Positions 25,985-34,444 of a DNA stretch of 64,000 nt are shown one piece after another. The notes beneath the pieces are model-generated. The model searched no databases, was not told the origin of the DNA, and was given only the letters and a program-made list of their open reading frames with translations. Each line of letters opens with the position of its first letter. Position 1 is the stretch's first letter. The position numbers and the translations under genes are program-made. Origin of the DNA: Kuafuiihalomonas sp039024635 (GTDB lineage: Bacteria; Myxococcota; Kuafuiibacteriia; Kuafuiibacteriales; Kuafuiibacteriaceae); contig JBCCQA010000017.1 of the NCBI GenBank assembly GCA_039024635.1, positions 52,029-116,028 of the forward strand, in the 5' to 3' direction.

Positions 25985-26509
25985 TCAGGCGCCAAGACGT
26001 CGGTAGGGTGCCTCGAAGACGAGGGGCGCGGACAGTCGTCTTCCCGTCATTCGGACATGAAGCGTGAGCTCCTCGCCCGACTCGCTCAGTCGGAAGGTGG
26101 TGGTTCGTTGGCCCTGGTCGCCTTCGCTCACCAAGATCAGCGCGTCCTTTTCCCGCCGAATCGAGAGCAGGCCGTTCCGGCCCTTCTCGCTGACCCGCAC
26201 CGGTTCGCCGCCCAGGACGAGCGAGACGCTCTTTTCTCCTCGTACGAGCACGACCTCCTTGCCTTCGACGCTCAGCTTCATCGTGTGTTCGGGAACGGCT
26301 TGATTCCCAAGTCGACTGCGGGCCTTCCCACGCATCATTCGGTTCATCGAGGCCGTGGCCTTGTCTACGGCGGCTCGCCGCGTCTTCGCCTCCTCCTCGC
26401 TACCTGCGTACTCCCAGGTTCCGGAGAACCGCTGGGCGTCGGCCGCACCAGCCGACGCGGTCACCAAGCAGAGCCCAAGGCCCAGGATCCACCTCGCCTT
26501 TTTCGCCAT
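25985..26509 (-). CDS. Secreted protein of unknown function
   Basis: About 174 residues. A clear signal peptide (WILGLGLCLVTASAGAADAQ) is followed by FSGTWEYAGSEEEAK, a helix, then mainly beta strands (HTMKLSVEGKEVVLVRGEKS, LLSIRREKDALILVS, ELTLHVRMTGRRLSAPLVF). The fold suggests a small lipocalin-like or beta-barrel domain; I do not recognise the family. The start is ATG 26509, placed by the strong ribosome-binding site AAAGGAG five bases upstream. It diverges from the response regulator gene, about 135 bases away. Confidence 0.6.
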   Translation of the reverse strand: MAKKARWILGLGLCLVTASAGAADAQRFSGTWEYAGSEEEAKTRRAAVDKATASMNRMMRGKARSRLGNQAVPEHTMKLSVEGKEVVLVRGEKSVSLVLGGEPVRVSEKGRNGLLSIRREKDALILVSEGDQGQRTTTFRLSESGEELTLHVRMTGRRLSAPLVFEAPYRRLGA

Positions 26510-26645
26510 CGTCTCGTCTCCTTTCGATCGACGCTTGTTCATCGTCTCCCTTTCAACCACGAGCGAGGAAGAGAGTTGCCGACGAATTTGCTGCGAAGTG
26601 TTGCGGTCCTTGCCCACGGAGACGGAGAGGGCAAGGCTGGCCATC

Positions 26646-27347
26646 GTGGAGGCGGGCCATGGCGGGCACATACTCTTGGTCGAAGACGACCTCGGCCTCG
26701 CCGACCTCCTAACCGAGTACCTCAGCACCCACGGATTCCGCTTGTCTCACGCCAACACGGGTCCAGCAGGCGCGGAGCGCATTCTCGCTGAAAGGCCCGA
26801 CTTGGTCCTGCTCGACCTGATGCTTCCCGGCGACAGCGGCCTGGACGTTTGTCGTCGCGTCCGCTCGGCCTACCGAGGCGCCATCGTGATGCTCACGGCG
26901 AGTCAGAGCGAAGCCGATCACATCGCCGGCCTCGAACTGGGCGCCGACGATTTCGTGATCAAGCCCATCGAGCCTCGCGTGCTGCTCGCCCGCATTCGCG
27001 CTCAACTGAGACGCCTGGGCGGGTCGGATCTCACCAAGGCCCATGCGTCCATCGAGCTGGGCGAGCTTCGCCTGGATGTGGCCGCTCGCAGCGTTCAGCT
27101 CGGCGACGAGCCGGTCGGCTTGACCCATACCGAGTTCGAGATCTTGCGTATTCTGCTCGTGGAGGCGGGCACGGTCGTCGGGCGAGAGGAGCTCTATCAG
27201 CGCGTCCTGAGAACGGAGTACGATGGAATCGATCGGGGCATGGATGTCCACGTCAGCCGCATCCGACGCAAGCTAGAGCGTGCGGGCTTCGATCCCTCTC
27301 GGCTCAAATCGGTTCGAGGCCTGGGCTACCTGCTCACACAACGATGA
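26646..27347 (+). CDS. OmpR-type response regulator
   Basis: About 233 residues. The receiver domain has the acidic pocket (LLVEDDLG), the phospho-accepting Asp (DLVLLDLMLPGDSG), the Thr/Lys positions (IVMLTAS, DDFVIKP) and a C-terminal winged helix (GLTHTEFEILRILLVEAGTV, DVHVSRIRRKLE, LKSVRGLGYLL). It is the partner of the following kinase (ATGA overlap). The frame is open further upstream, but the homology begins at HILLVEDD, so GTG 26646 is preferred. The signal is unknown. Confidence 0.87.
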   Translation: MEAGHGGHILLVEDDLGLADLLTEYLSTHGFRLSHANTGPAGAERILAERPDLVLLDLMLPGDSGLDVCRRVRSAYRGAIVMLTASQSEADHIAGLELGADDFVIKPIEPRVLLARIRAQLRRLGGSDLTKAHASIELGELRLDVAARSVQLGDEPVGLTHTEFEILRILLVEAGTVVGREELYQRVLRTEYDGIDRGMDVHVSRIRRKLERAGFDPSRLKSVRGLGYLLTQR

Positions 27348-28606
27348 GACCGTCCTTCATTCGACTGGTGGTCACCACCGTACTTCTGAGCTGGGTTCTG
27401 GGGGCAGGGAGCGTCGTTCTCTACGCGCGCCAACTGCCCTGGACTGGAGAGCAGGCCCGGGCCCGGGGCGCACCGGCCGTATTTCGGCTCTTGGACGGGG
27501 TCGCCGCGCCGGAGCGACCGGAGCTCATGGCCGCTCTCGCCCACGAATTCGACACGGATCTCCGGATCCTGCCCCGAGCGGAGGCGCTGCGGACCGGCGA
27601 TCCAGTGCCGGAACCGGGAGGCTCGGTTCACCTGAAGAAGTCCCTGTCCAAGGCTGTTTCGATCTTCGCCTTCCAAGACGGTTCTGAGGTTCTCATCTTT
27701 GGGCCCGTCAACCCGAGCGTCCCGCCGGGCGCCTTTCCCATCGGCATCCTGCTCATGGCCATCGGGCTGCCGCTGGTGGCGAGCGGGGTCGCGCTCTTGG
27801 TGGAGCGGCAGCTAAGTCGAGTGGAACGCGCCAGCCATGCCTTGGCCCAAGGCGAGCTGAGTGCCCGCGTCTCAGGCCCGACCAACGAGCTGGCGACTCG
27901 GTTCAACGCCATGGCGGAGAGGATCGAGCGACTCGTTAGAAGCCGGGACGAGCTCATTCAGGCGGTGTCCCATGAATTGGGCTCTCCGCTTTCTCGCCTT
28001 CGCTTTCGCCTCGAGCTGGTCGCCTCATCGACGGACTTGGAAGCAGCCCACCACATCGCCGGCATGACCTGGGAGCTGGACGTTCTCGACGAGCTGGTCG
28101 GAGAGCTTCTGGGCTACGTGCAGGCTGATGATGGAGCCCTCGTCTTGAAGCGTTTCGACGTCCGGCCGGTCCTGGACGACCTCGCCGAGCTGGCGCGTCT
28201 GGAGGCGAGCCCGGACGACGGAGTGTCCTTGGAGCTGAAGGCTGACGACGACACGATCATGGAAGCCGATCCTCGTGGTCTTCAGCGGGCCATCGAGAAT
28301 CTCCTCAGGAACGCGGTCCGCCATGCCGCCAGCCGGGTTCGAGTGGAGCTCCGTTCGGATACCCAAAACACCCTCATCTCCGTCCACGACGATGGTGCTG
28401 GAATTCCACCCGAGCTCCGAGAGAGGGTCACGGCACCCTTCGTCCGCCTCGAACCCGACCGGCCGCGCAAGACGGGCGGCGCGGGCCTGGGCTTGGCTAT
28501 CGTTCGGCGCATTCTCGAGCGACACGGCGGCCAGCTCTCCATCCAAGACTCGCCTCTGGGTGGGGCGGCCGTGATCACGGCCTGGCCTCGGAGATCCGGA
28601 CGCTAG
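27344..28606 (+). CDS. Membrane sensor histidine kinase
   Basis: 420 residues. Two membrane helices flank a periplasmic region of about 115 residues. A HAMP domain (RQLSRVERASHALAQGELSA, NELATRFNAMAERIE), HisKA (LIQAVSHELGSPLSRLRF) and HATPase follow, with N (IENLLRNAVRHA), G1 (HDDGAGIP), F and G2 (GGAGLGLAIVRRI) boxes. This is the EnvZ/CpxA-type layout. It is translationally coupled to the OmpR-type regulator through ATGA. The periplasmic sensor has no recognisable family. The regulated genes are not evident; the divergent secreted protein gene is one candidate. Confidence 0.88.
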   Translation: MRPSFIRLVVTTVLLSWVLGAGSVVLYARQLPWTGEQARARGAPAVFRLLDGVAAPERPELMAALAHEFDTDLRILPRAEALRTGDPVPEPGGSVHLKKSLSKAVSIFAFQDGSEVLIFGPVNPSVPPGAFPIGILLMAIGLPLVASGVALLVERQLSRVERASHALAQGELSARVSGPTNELATRFNAMAERIERLVRSRDELIQAVSHELGSPLSRLRFRLELVASSTDLEAAHHIAGMTWELDVLDELVGELLGYVQADDGALVLKRFDVRPVLDDLAELARLEASPDDGVSLELKADDDTIMEADPRGLQRAIENLLRNAVRHAASRVRVELRSDTQNTLISVHDDGAGIPPELRERVTAPFVRLEPDRPRKTGGAGLGLAIVRRILERHGGQLSIQDSPLGGAAVITAWPRRSGR

Positions 28607-28850
28607 AAGAGGGGCATCGTGCCCATGCCCGATTCATCCCTTCTTCGACCGGCCCTAGAAGAGAGAGCCTGACGGGCACTAGGCTCATCCGAGACTTGGG
28701 CTTCGTGTAGCCCAGCTGCAAAGGAGGGAAGGGGCAGCCTCTCCCCGAGAGCGCGGCTCATCAAAGCCCCCCGGCTATGGGGCCAGGTCTCGTTCAAGCG
28801 GTGCGAACAAAAGCCGCCACCTTGCTGGCGAAGGGAGTAGACCGCGGCCT

Positions 28851-30068
28851 TCAGCGGTAGAGGACAGAGCGTTCAAGGAGTTCATCCACCCCCGTCGACC
28901 AGGCCGGCCTCTCTTCGACCGTGGCCCAGCCTTGGGCCGAGTCCCACCACTCGTCCACCCATCCCATGGCGAGGACGTCTTCGTCGATCTCCACCTGTCC
29001 ACCCGGTCGGGGCGCTACGATCTTCGCTCCACTTTCGAGGGCCGCTCGACGGATGCGCTGAATGGGCTCCACCCAAGGGTGGAGCGCCAGGTCGAAGGTC
29101 CCCCAGTGGGCGGGCAGGAGCAGCTTCGCCTCCAGCATGGCGTGGGCGATCAGCGCTTGCTCGGGACCCAGATGTACGTCGGACCACATCGGGCTGTAGG
29201 CCCCCGTTTCGATGATGGAGAGGTCGAAGGGACCAAGCTGCTCCGAGATGTCTTCGAAGGCTGGATGCAGAGCGGTGTCCCCGCTGTAGAACACGCGATG
29301 CTCGGGCCCAGCCAGGGCCCAACCCGACCACAGGGTCGCGTTCATGGAGGTCAAGGACCGCCCAGAAAAGTGTCGAGCTGGGGCGCAGGTGATGGTCAGG
29401 GGACCAAGCTCTCTGGACTCCCACCAGTCCAGCTCCTCGATACGGGAAGGGTCGATGCCCCAGTATTCCAGGTGGGCGCCGACGCCGAGAGGTACCAGCC
29501 AGCGGGTGTCGAAGCGCTGCATTTGGGAGATGGTGGGATGATCCAGGTGGTCGTAGTGGTCGTGAGAGATGACGACGGCATCGATGGGCGGGAGCTCATT
29601 CAGGGGAAGAGGCGGCTCGTGAAACCGCTTCGGACCGGCCCAGCTGAGAGGCGAGGCTCGCTCACCCCAAACCGGATCGATGAGGACGCGGGACCCGTCT
29701 ATCTCGATGATGAAGGTCGAGTGGCCCAGCCAGGTCACCCGAAGACCGCTCGGGGGAGGCACTGAGAAGTCCTCGCGGCGGCGTCGCTCGATTTCGATGG
29801 GGGCTGCAGGCGAGCGGCCCGGGTTGTCTTCCAGGAAGCGAGACAGCATCTGGTCGAGCCCGCCGTCCACCCGGGCCAGTTCGTTGTCGAAGCGGTCGCC
29901 CTTCCATTGGGGAGAGCGCTTGATCCGCTCAAGTCGCTGGCCTTCTGCTTTCTGGCCACTTGCCGTCCAGGTCGCCGCGACGAGAAAAGAGGGCACACCC
30001 AACACGATGAGGACCACGGCCAAGCCCGTGCGCCAGACCCACTTCAATGCTCCGTCGGGGTACTGCAT
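28851..30068 (-). CDS. Membrane-anchored metallo-beta-lactamase-fold hydrolase (RomA / NAPE-PLD-like)
   Basis: 405 residues. An N-terminal membrane helix (LAVVLIVLGVPSFLVAATW) is followed by a beta-lactamase-fold domain. Zinc ligands are seen at SHDHYDHLD, then APARHFSGR, YSGDTAL and the late PAHWGTFDLALHP. The preceding TWLGHSTFIIEIDG and VLIDPVWGERASPL are typical of the RomA/UlaG/NAPE-PLD branch, which includes lipid phosphodiesterases. The exact substrate is unknown. Regulation is not visible. About 245 bases without a recognised gene separate it from the histidine kinase. Confidence 0.85.
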   Translation of the reverse strand: MQYPDGALKWVWRTGLAVVLIVLGVPSFLVAATWTASGQKAEGQRLERIKRSPQWKGDRFDNELARVDGGLDQMLSRFLEDNPGRSPAAPIEIERRRREDFSVPPPSGLRVTWLGHSTFIIEIDGSRVLIDPVWGERASPLSWAGPKRFHEPPLPLNELPPIDAVVISHDHYDHLDHPTISQMQRFDTRWLVPLGVGAHLEYWGIDPSRIEELDWWESRELGPLTITCAPARHFSGRSLTSMNATLWSGWALAGPEHRVFYSGDTALHPAFEDISEQLGPFDLSIIETGAYSPMWSDVHLGPEQALIAHAMLEAKLLLPAHWGTFDLALHPWVEPIQRIRRAALESGAKIVAPRPGGQVEIDEDVLAMGWVDEWWDSAQGWATVEERPAWSTGVDELLERSVLYR

Positions 30069-30224
30069 TCATATCGCTTAGCTCAAGGCCTGTCCTTTCG
30101 CGGATCGCCCAGATGCTGCGCCTCCGAGCTTGCGATTGTTCTAGGCGGCCCATTTGGGCGTCTGCTGGCCGGCAGGATACACTTCCGCGGTCCAAGACGG
30201 CTTGCTGCGCCGTATGAGGTCAGC

Positions 30225-31088
30225 ATGCTGGCTTCGATCGCAACCTTGAGTTGGGTCCTCGCCGCCACCGACCCCCATCCTTGCTCCAGCGAGGACTTTG
30301 AGGCGGTTCAGGCTCGTTTGGGCCAGGACGGCCGGCTCGAAGTGCAGTCGGTGGGCTCTGGACTTCGGATTGAAGTGTGGGATGCCGGACGAGTCCTTTG
30401 GTCGGGTCGCATTCAGGAGAGCGACTGCCTGCTCGTGGCCGAGGTCGTCGACATCCACGTTCGCCGTCGACTGGCCCCGGAGCGAATTCAGCCCTTGGGC
30501 GAGCTTCCTGCCCTCTCCACCCCGGTCCTGTCGGGCCCCGCCAAGGAGGCTACGCCAGACCGGGGTCTATCCTGGAAAGCCGAGCTGGGCGCAGGGGTTC
30601 TTTGGGAGCTCGGCGGCGAGGGCCTGGGTCGAGTCGGTGGCCAGGTGGACGGCGCCCTTGGACGGGGACCCTGGAGTGGTCGCCTCGAGCTGGGGCTGAT
30701 GGCACCGGACGGGGCCGACGTCGTCGGAGCGGGTGAGGTCTTGGGGCGGGGGCGGCTCAGCAGTCTTCATCTTCTGGTCTTTGCTCGCGGATGCCGCATG
30801 GTCGGGCCCACCCGGCTCTGTGCCCACCTGGGCGGAGGAGCGGAGCACGTCTGGGCGCGGGCCGATGGCGTAGGCGTTTTTCAAGAGGCGCCCGGTTCGG
30901 CGTGGCTGGCCCGGGGCGAGGGGGTGCTTTCTTTGGGCCTGGGTCGGGCGCCAGGGGTCGAACTGTTGGTGCGAGGAACCGTTCGCAGCCGTCGGCTCAG
31001 TCTGGGCATCGAGTCTGCGGGGCTCGAGCTCGGTCTTCCGCCCTGGTCGGCCCAGCTGGGTCTCCGAACATTCCTCGAGATTCTTTGA
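30225..31088 (+). CDS. Exported beta-rich protein upstream of a sigma/FecR operon
   Basis: About 287 residues. A short signal peptide (MLASIATLSWVLAATD) is followed by a region with alternating hydrophobic strands (LRIEVWDAGRVLWSGRI) and a later, outer-membrane-like segment of Gly- and Leu-rich strands (AELGAGVLWELGGEGLG, GVELLVRGTVRSRRLS). Cys residues are few. The end (SAQLGLRTFLEIL) resembles a closing barrel strand. No family is recognised. It precedes the sigma factor by about 40 bases; similar barrel, sigma and FecR sets are common in Myxococcota. The start is ATG 30225 after GAGGT. Confidence 0.5.
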   Translation: MLASIATLSWVLAATDPHPCSSEDFEAVQARLGQDGRLEVQSVGSGLRIEVWDAGRVLWSGRIQESDCLLVAEVVDIHVRRRLAPERIQPLGELPALSTPVLSGPAKEATPDRGLSWKAELGAGVLWELGGEGLGRVGGQVDGALGRGPWSGRLELGLMAPDGADVVGAGEVLGRGRLSSLHLLVFARGCRMVGPTRLCAHLGGGAEHVWARADGVGVFQEAPGSAWLARGEGVLSLGLGRAPGVELLVRGTVRSRRLSLGIESAGLELGLPPWSAQLGLRTFLEIL

Positions 31089-31126
31089 AGGTGCTCGGCT
31101 CCTTTCGACATTCACGTCCGAGGCTC

Positions 31127-31735
31127 ATGGGGAGCCCAGGACGCATGGAGCTGGTCGCCGACGCCACCGAATCGGCCGAGGCAGACCCTGAACTCGCTTT
31201 GGTCCGGCGCTGTCGGGCCGCGGACCGGTCCGCCTGGCGGTCTCTCTATGAGGCCCACCAGCCCTTCGTTCATCGTGTCGCCCGGCGTTTGGGAACGCCA
31301 AGCGACGAGGTCGAGGACGTAGTGCACGAGGTCTTCATGGTCGTGATGGCGAAGCTAGAGCACTTTCAAGGCGGACGGTTCACGACCTGGCTCTACCGAA
31401 TCACGGCCAACGTATCCGCTCACCACCACCGAAAGCGGCGGCGCCGGCGCGTCCTGCAGAGCTGGTCGGAGCGCATGGGATTCGGGTCGGCAGAGAGTCC
31501 TGAAGCTATTTCCTCTGCCGCCAGTGACGCCCGGGCCGTGGACGCCATCTTGGAGCGGATGAGCCCGAAGAAGCGGGAGGTCTTCGCGCTCTTCGAGCTA
31601 GAGGGTTTGTCGGGAGAAGAGATCGCCGAGCACGTCGGCTGTCCCGTCAATACCGTTTGGAGTCGGCTCCGCCACGGGCGTCAGGACTTCTTGCGCATTG
31701 GCCGTCGACTCGGCGTCCTGGAGGACGGGGCGTGA
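31127..31735 (+). CDS. ECF-type RNA polymerase sigma factor
   Basis: About 202 residues. Region 2 (WRSLYEAHQPFVHRVARRLG, VEDVVHEVFMVVMAKL, FTTWLYRITANVSAHHHRK) and region 4 (LERMSPKKREVFALFELEGL, EIAEHVGCPVNTVWSRLRHG) are both complete. It directs transcription from specific promoters and is probably held or tuned by the membrane FecR-like protein encoded next, to which it is coupled by GTGA. ATG 31127 or ATG 31145 are both possible starts. The promoters it uses were not identified. Confidence 0.88.
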   Translation: MGSPGRMELVADATESAEADPELALVRRCRAADRSAWRSLYEAHQPFVHRVARRLGTPSDEVEDVVHEVFMVVMAKLEHFQGGRFTTWLYRITANVSAHHHRKRRRRRVLQSWSERMGFGSAESPEAISSAASDARAVDAILERMSPKKREVFALFELEGLSGEEIAEHVGCPVNTVWSRLRHGRQDFLRIGRRLGVLEDGA

Positions 31736-33171
31736 AGCGTTGGACCGAGGAGGAGGCGCCACCCGGCGTGGCGGAGCTCCTGAAAGCTCATCAGGCCAGG
31801 GCCGAGGCCGACGTCGCCAGCACCGAGCGGGTCTGGCGTCGTCTTCAGTCGCCCGAGCCCAATCGGGACGCCCGCTGGCCGTGGGCGGTCGTACCCCTGA
31901 TGTCCGCGCTCGTGTTGGTGCTGCTCTTGATGCGAGCGGATGGGCCGCCTGGGGTCAGAGTGCGAGCGGTGGAGGGGCCGGCCTGGTCCGGAGACCAGGC
32001 GCTGGAAGTGGGACGAAGCCTACGTCCTCCGCTGGAGGTTCGGACCTCCATCGACGGTATGGTCGAGCTCGAGAGCCAAGGCGAAGATCGTCTCCGATTG
32101 GAGTCGGCGGGACGGCTTCGAGGCTCCGCTCTCGAGCAGTGGTCCTTGCTCCGGGGACAGGTCGAAGTTTGGGCCAGGGCCGAATCGTCCGAACTCCCCC
32201 TCGAAGTTCGAGCCGAGCCTTGGTCTCTCACCGCCCTCACCAGTCGCTTCCGGGTCGAGCGATTCGAAGACGGTCGCGTGCGCGTGACCGTGGTGGAGGG
32301 TCAGGTGGGACTCAGAGGTCCTTCCAAGACCGCCGTCCTTCGGGCGGGAGAAGTCTTCGACGAGCGCGCGCCGGCGAAGGCCTTAGTCGAAGAGCCCGTG
32401 ACCGACGCGCTCGTTCCAGGGTCCGCGTCCGACGCGCCGGTCGTCGACGAGCCCGTTCCACCCAGACCTCGTCGCCCCCGGCGGGTCGAGGCCCAAGAGA
32501 TCGAGGCGCCGTCCCCGGAACCACCTCCATCGCCTCCCGAAAGCTCGGCCGAGACCCTGTCCCGAGCCAAAGCCGCGAGCGACTTGGAGAGGGCGCTGGC
32601 CCTGTTCGACCGGGTTGCCGAGGCTGGGCCGCCGCTCGACGAGATTGCCGCCTTTCGGGCCGCCCAGCGCCTGAGGGCGGCGGGGCGACGGGACGAAGCC
32701 TTGGCCAGGCTCCGGGCGCACCTGACCCGATGGCCGAGTGGCGAGTTGACGGAGCTGGCTTGGCGCGACCTTGCGCGCATACATCTCCAGGATGGTCTGG
32801 CTGATCAGGCGCAGGAGGTCCTTCAGGAGTATGTACGAGCTTATCCTGCGTCGAGGGCTCAGCCGGAGGTGAGCTTCCTGGAGGGTGAAGTCCTTCGAAC
32901 CCTTGGTGAGTACGAACGCGCCGCCGTCGCCTACGAAGGGGCAGGTCGTGCGCCCCGCTTCGCCGAGCGAGCCGGCTTCTTGCGCGGGCTCTGCTTGGCT
33001 CGAGCGGGACAGGAGGAGGCGGCTCGACGGGTCCTGGAGGCTTTCCTGGAGCGCCATCCCGGTTCGTCCCAGGCTCGATCGGCCCGTCAGATTCTGGGTG
33101 AGGAAAAAAAGAGTGAAGGCGAAGGGGGCTCCGAGTCATTCACCGCCACCCAGAAGGAGGGTTTGAAATGA
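31732..33171 (+). CDS. Membrane FecR-domain protein with TPR-like C-terminus
   Basis: 479 residues. The order is a cytoplasmic N-terminal segment (TEEEAPPGVAELLKAHQ), one membrane helix (VVPLMSALVLVLLLM), a periplasmic FecR-like beta domain (EWSLLRGQVEVWARAE-like strand, SRFRVERFEDGRVRVTVVEGQV), a Pro/Arg-rich linker and then helical TPR-type repeats (FRAAQRLRAAGRRDEALARL, ARIHLQDGLADQAQEVLQEY). It is the likely anti-sigma or regulatory partner of the preceding sigma factor (GTGA overlap). The lipoprotein gene downstream is coupled by ATGA. Confidence 0.78.
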   Translation: MKRWTEEEAPPGVAELLKAHQARAEADVASTERVWRRLQSPEPNRDARWPWAVVPLMSALVLVLLLMRADGPPGVRVRAVEGPAWSGDQALEVGRSLRPPLEVRTSIDGMVELESQGEDRLRLESAGRLRGSALEQWSLLRGQVEVWARAESSELPLEVRAEPWSLTALTSRFRVERFEDGRVRVTVVEGQVGLRGPSKTAVLRAGEVFDERAPAKALVEEPVTDALVPGSASDAPVVDEPVPPRPRRPRRVEAQEIEAPSPEPPPSPPESSAETLSRAKAASDLERALALFDRVAEAGPPLDEIAAFRAAQRLRAAGRRDEALARLRAHLTRWPSGELTELAWRDLARIHLQDGLADQAQEVLQEYVRAYPASRAQPEVSFLEGEVLRTLGEYERAAVAYEGAGRAPRFAERAGFLRGLCLARAGQEEAARRVLEAFLERHPGSSQARSARQILGEEKKSEGEGGSESFTATQKEGLK

Positions 33172-34256
33172 TGAACAGCAACAAGACAGCACTCGCTTCA
33201 CTGGCCGTCCTCGGCGCCGTAGCTTGCGGGGGAGATAGTTCCATGCAGCTCGGCTCCCGCTTCTTGGCCTCGGCCAGCGTCGGTTCTGACGGTGGTGGAT
33301 TCGACGTGGACGACGGCTCGGCCCTGGACGGACTGAGTCTCGAGGTCCCGGCAGGGGCGTTGGACGAGGAGGTCACCCTAGGCGTGACGCCTAGCGTGAA
33401 CCTGCCGGTCGAACAGAATATCGACTGGATCGGACCCGCCGCCGACTTCGGGCCCGATGGTCAGCAATTCGCGGTGCCCGTCCGGATCACGATGCCGCTG
33501 AGCCAGAGCCTGTCAGACGGTGAGGCCGTGGTTCGAGTGATCAGCGCCGATGGCACCCAAGAGCTGCTGTCTGGGGCCTCGGTCCAGGTTTCAGCGGGCT
33601 CCGTGAGCTTCGAGATCGACCACTTTACCCGCTTTCAGCCGGGTCGGCAGCCCTCGGGCCAGTGTACGAGCGATGCTGATTGTCCCCAGGGCGAGGAGTG
33701 CTCCCCCAACCGAAGCTGCGTTCCCAGCCAGACGGGTTGCACCGTCAACGCCGACTGCGCCGCCAACGAGGTCTGCGCGCAAACCGCGACCGGAGGGGCG
33801 TGTGTCGTCGGAGAGTGCACGGCTGACGCCGACTGCGCCCAGGACGAAGAGTGTTCGCCCAACTACACGTGCGAGCTTGCGCCGGAGTGTCGAACTGATG
33901 CCGACTGCCCACAGGGTGAAGAGTGCTCTACCGCTCAGACCTGCGTCCCCGTTCGGACCGGCTGCACCACCAACGGCGACTGCGCGATGAACGAAGTCTG
34001 CCTGCGCAACGCCCTCGGACCCGGGATGTGCATCGTGGGTGAATGCACGAGCGACGCCGAGTGTGCCGCGGGTGAAGAGTGTTCTCCCAACTACGTCTGC
34101 GTGACGGTGCCCCAGTGCCGAAGCAATGCCGACTGTGCTCCGGGTGAGGTCTGCCGGACCGACGGCACCTGCGGTCAGCCGCCTCAGTGCCAGACTGACC
34201 AGGACTGCATACAGAGCCAGCTCGGCCGAACCTGTACCCGAGGCATCTGCATCTAG
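33168..34256 (+). CDS. ZU5-domain lipoprotein with Cys-rich repeats
   Basis: 362 residues. A signal peptide with the lipobox LGAVAC makes it a lipoprotein. Next comes a ZU5-like beta domain (LEVPAGALDEEVTLGVTP, FGPDGQQFAVPVRITMPLS). From 33661 to the end there are about seven Cys-rich repeats of pattern CxxDxDCxxGExCxxxxxC, with CTSDADCPQGEECSPN as a typical unit. This pattern is frequent in Myxococcota and probably forms disulfide-bonded extracellular modules. It is the last gene of the sigma/FecR operon, so it is likely a target or partner of that system. Confidence 0.7.
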   Translation: MMNSNKTALASLAVLGAVACGGDSSMQLGSRFLASASVGSDGGGFDVDDGSALDGLSLEVPAGALDEEVTLGVTPSVNLPVEQNIDWIGPAADFGPDGQQFAVPVRITMPLSQSLSDGEAVVRVISADGTQELLSGASVQVSAGSVSFEIDHFTRFQPGRQPSGQCTSDADCPQGEECSPNRSCVPSQTGCTVNADCAANEVCAQTATGGACVVGECTADADCAQDEECSPNYTCELAPECRTDADCPQGEECSTAQTCVPVRTGCTTNGDCAMNEVCLRNALGPGMCIVGECTSDAECAAGEECSPNYVCVTVPQCRSNADCAPGEVCRTDGTCGQPPQCQTDQDCIQSQLGRTCTRGICI

Positions 34257-34262
34257 TCTGTC

Positions 34263-34308
34263 GGTCGGCCGCTGACGGCCGAGTGTGGGTCGGCCCCTGA
34301 CGGCCGAG
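34263..34308. repeat. Two direct copies of a 21-base GC-rich unit containing an inverted repeat
   Basis: Copies at 34263-34283 and 34288-34308 differ at one position (CGGCCGCTGACGG versus CGGCCCCTGACGG). Each contains CGGCC and a facing GGCCG and can fold into a short hairpin. They lie just after the lipoprotein stop, so they could act in termination. Confidence 0.6.
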
Positions 34309-34319
34309 AGGGTGCGCTC

Positions 34320-34343
34320 GGCTCGGGCTCAGTGGTCCGAGCC
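34320..34343 (+). terminator. GC-rich hairpin after the lipoprotein operon
   Basis: GGCTCGG at 34320-34326 pairs with CCGAGCC at 34337-34343 across a 10-base loop. It has no T-run, so its terminator role is only plausible. Confidence 0.35.
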
Positions 34344-34403
34344 GGGCTTGCCCCGTTCGTCCCTGGGAAGAACGCCGATGCTCTGCTTGAGCTTGGGAGA
34401 GGA

Positions 34404-34437
34404 CCTTCCGGCTCGGGTCGGGCCCGAAGCCGGAAGG
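34404..34437. terminator. Bidirectional hairpin between convergent genes
   Basis: CCTTCCGGCT (34404-34413) and AGCCGGAAGG (34428-34437) are perfect 10-base complements around a 14-base loop. The hairpin sits between the convergent lipoprotein operon and the lamin-tail protein gene, ending 8 bases from the latter's stop codon. Confidence 0.6.
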
Positions 34438-34444
34438 CCATTGC

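Noticed and set aside
33661..34255. Cys-rich repeats considered as conserved DNA repeats
   Set aside because: Similarity is at protein level only; the DNA differs between units, so they are protein modules rather than a DNA repeat.
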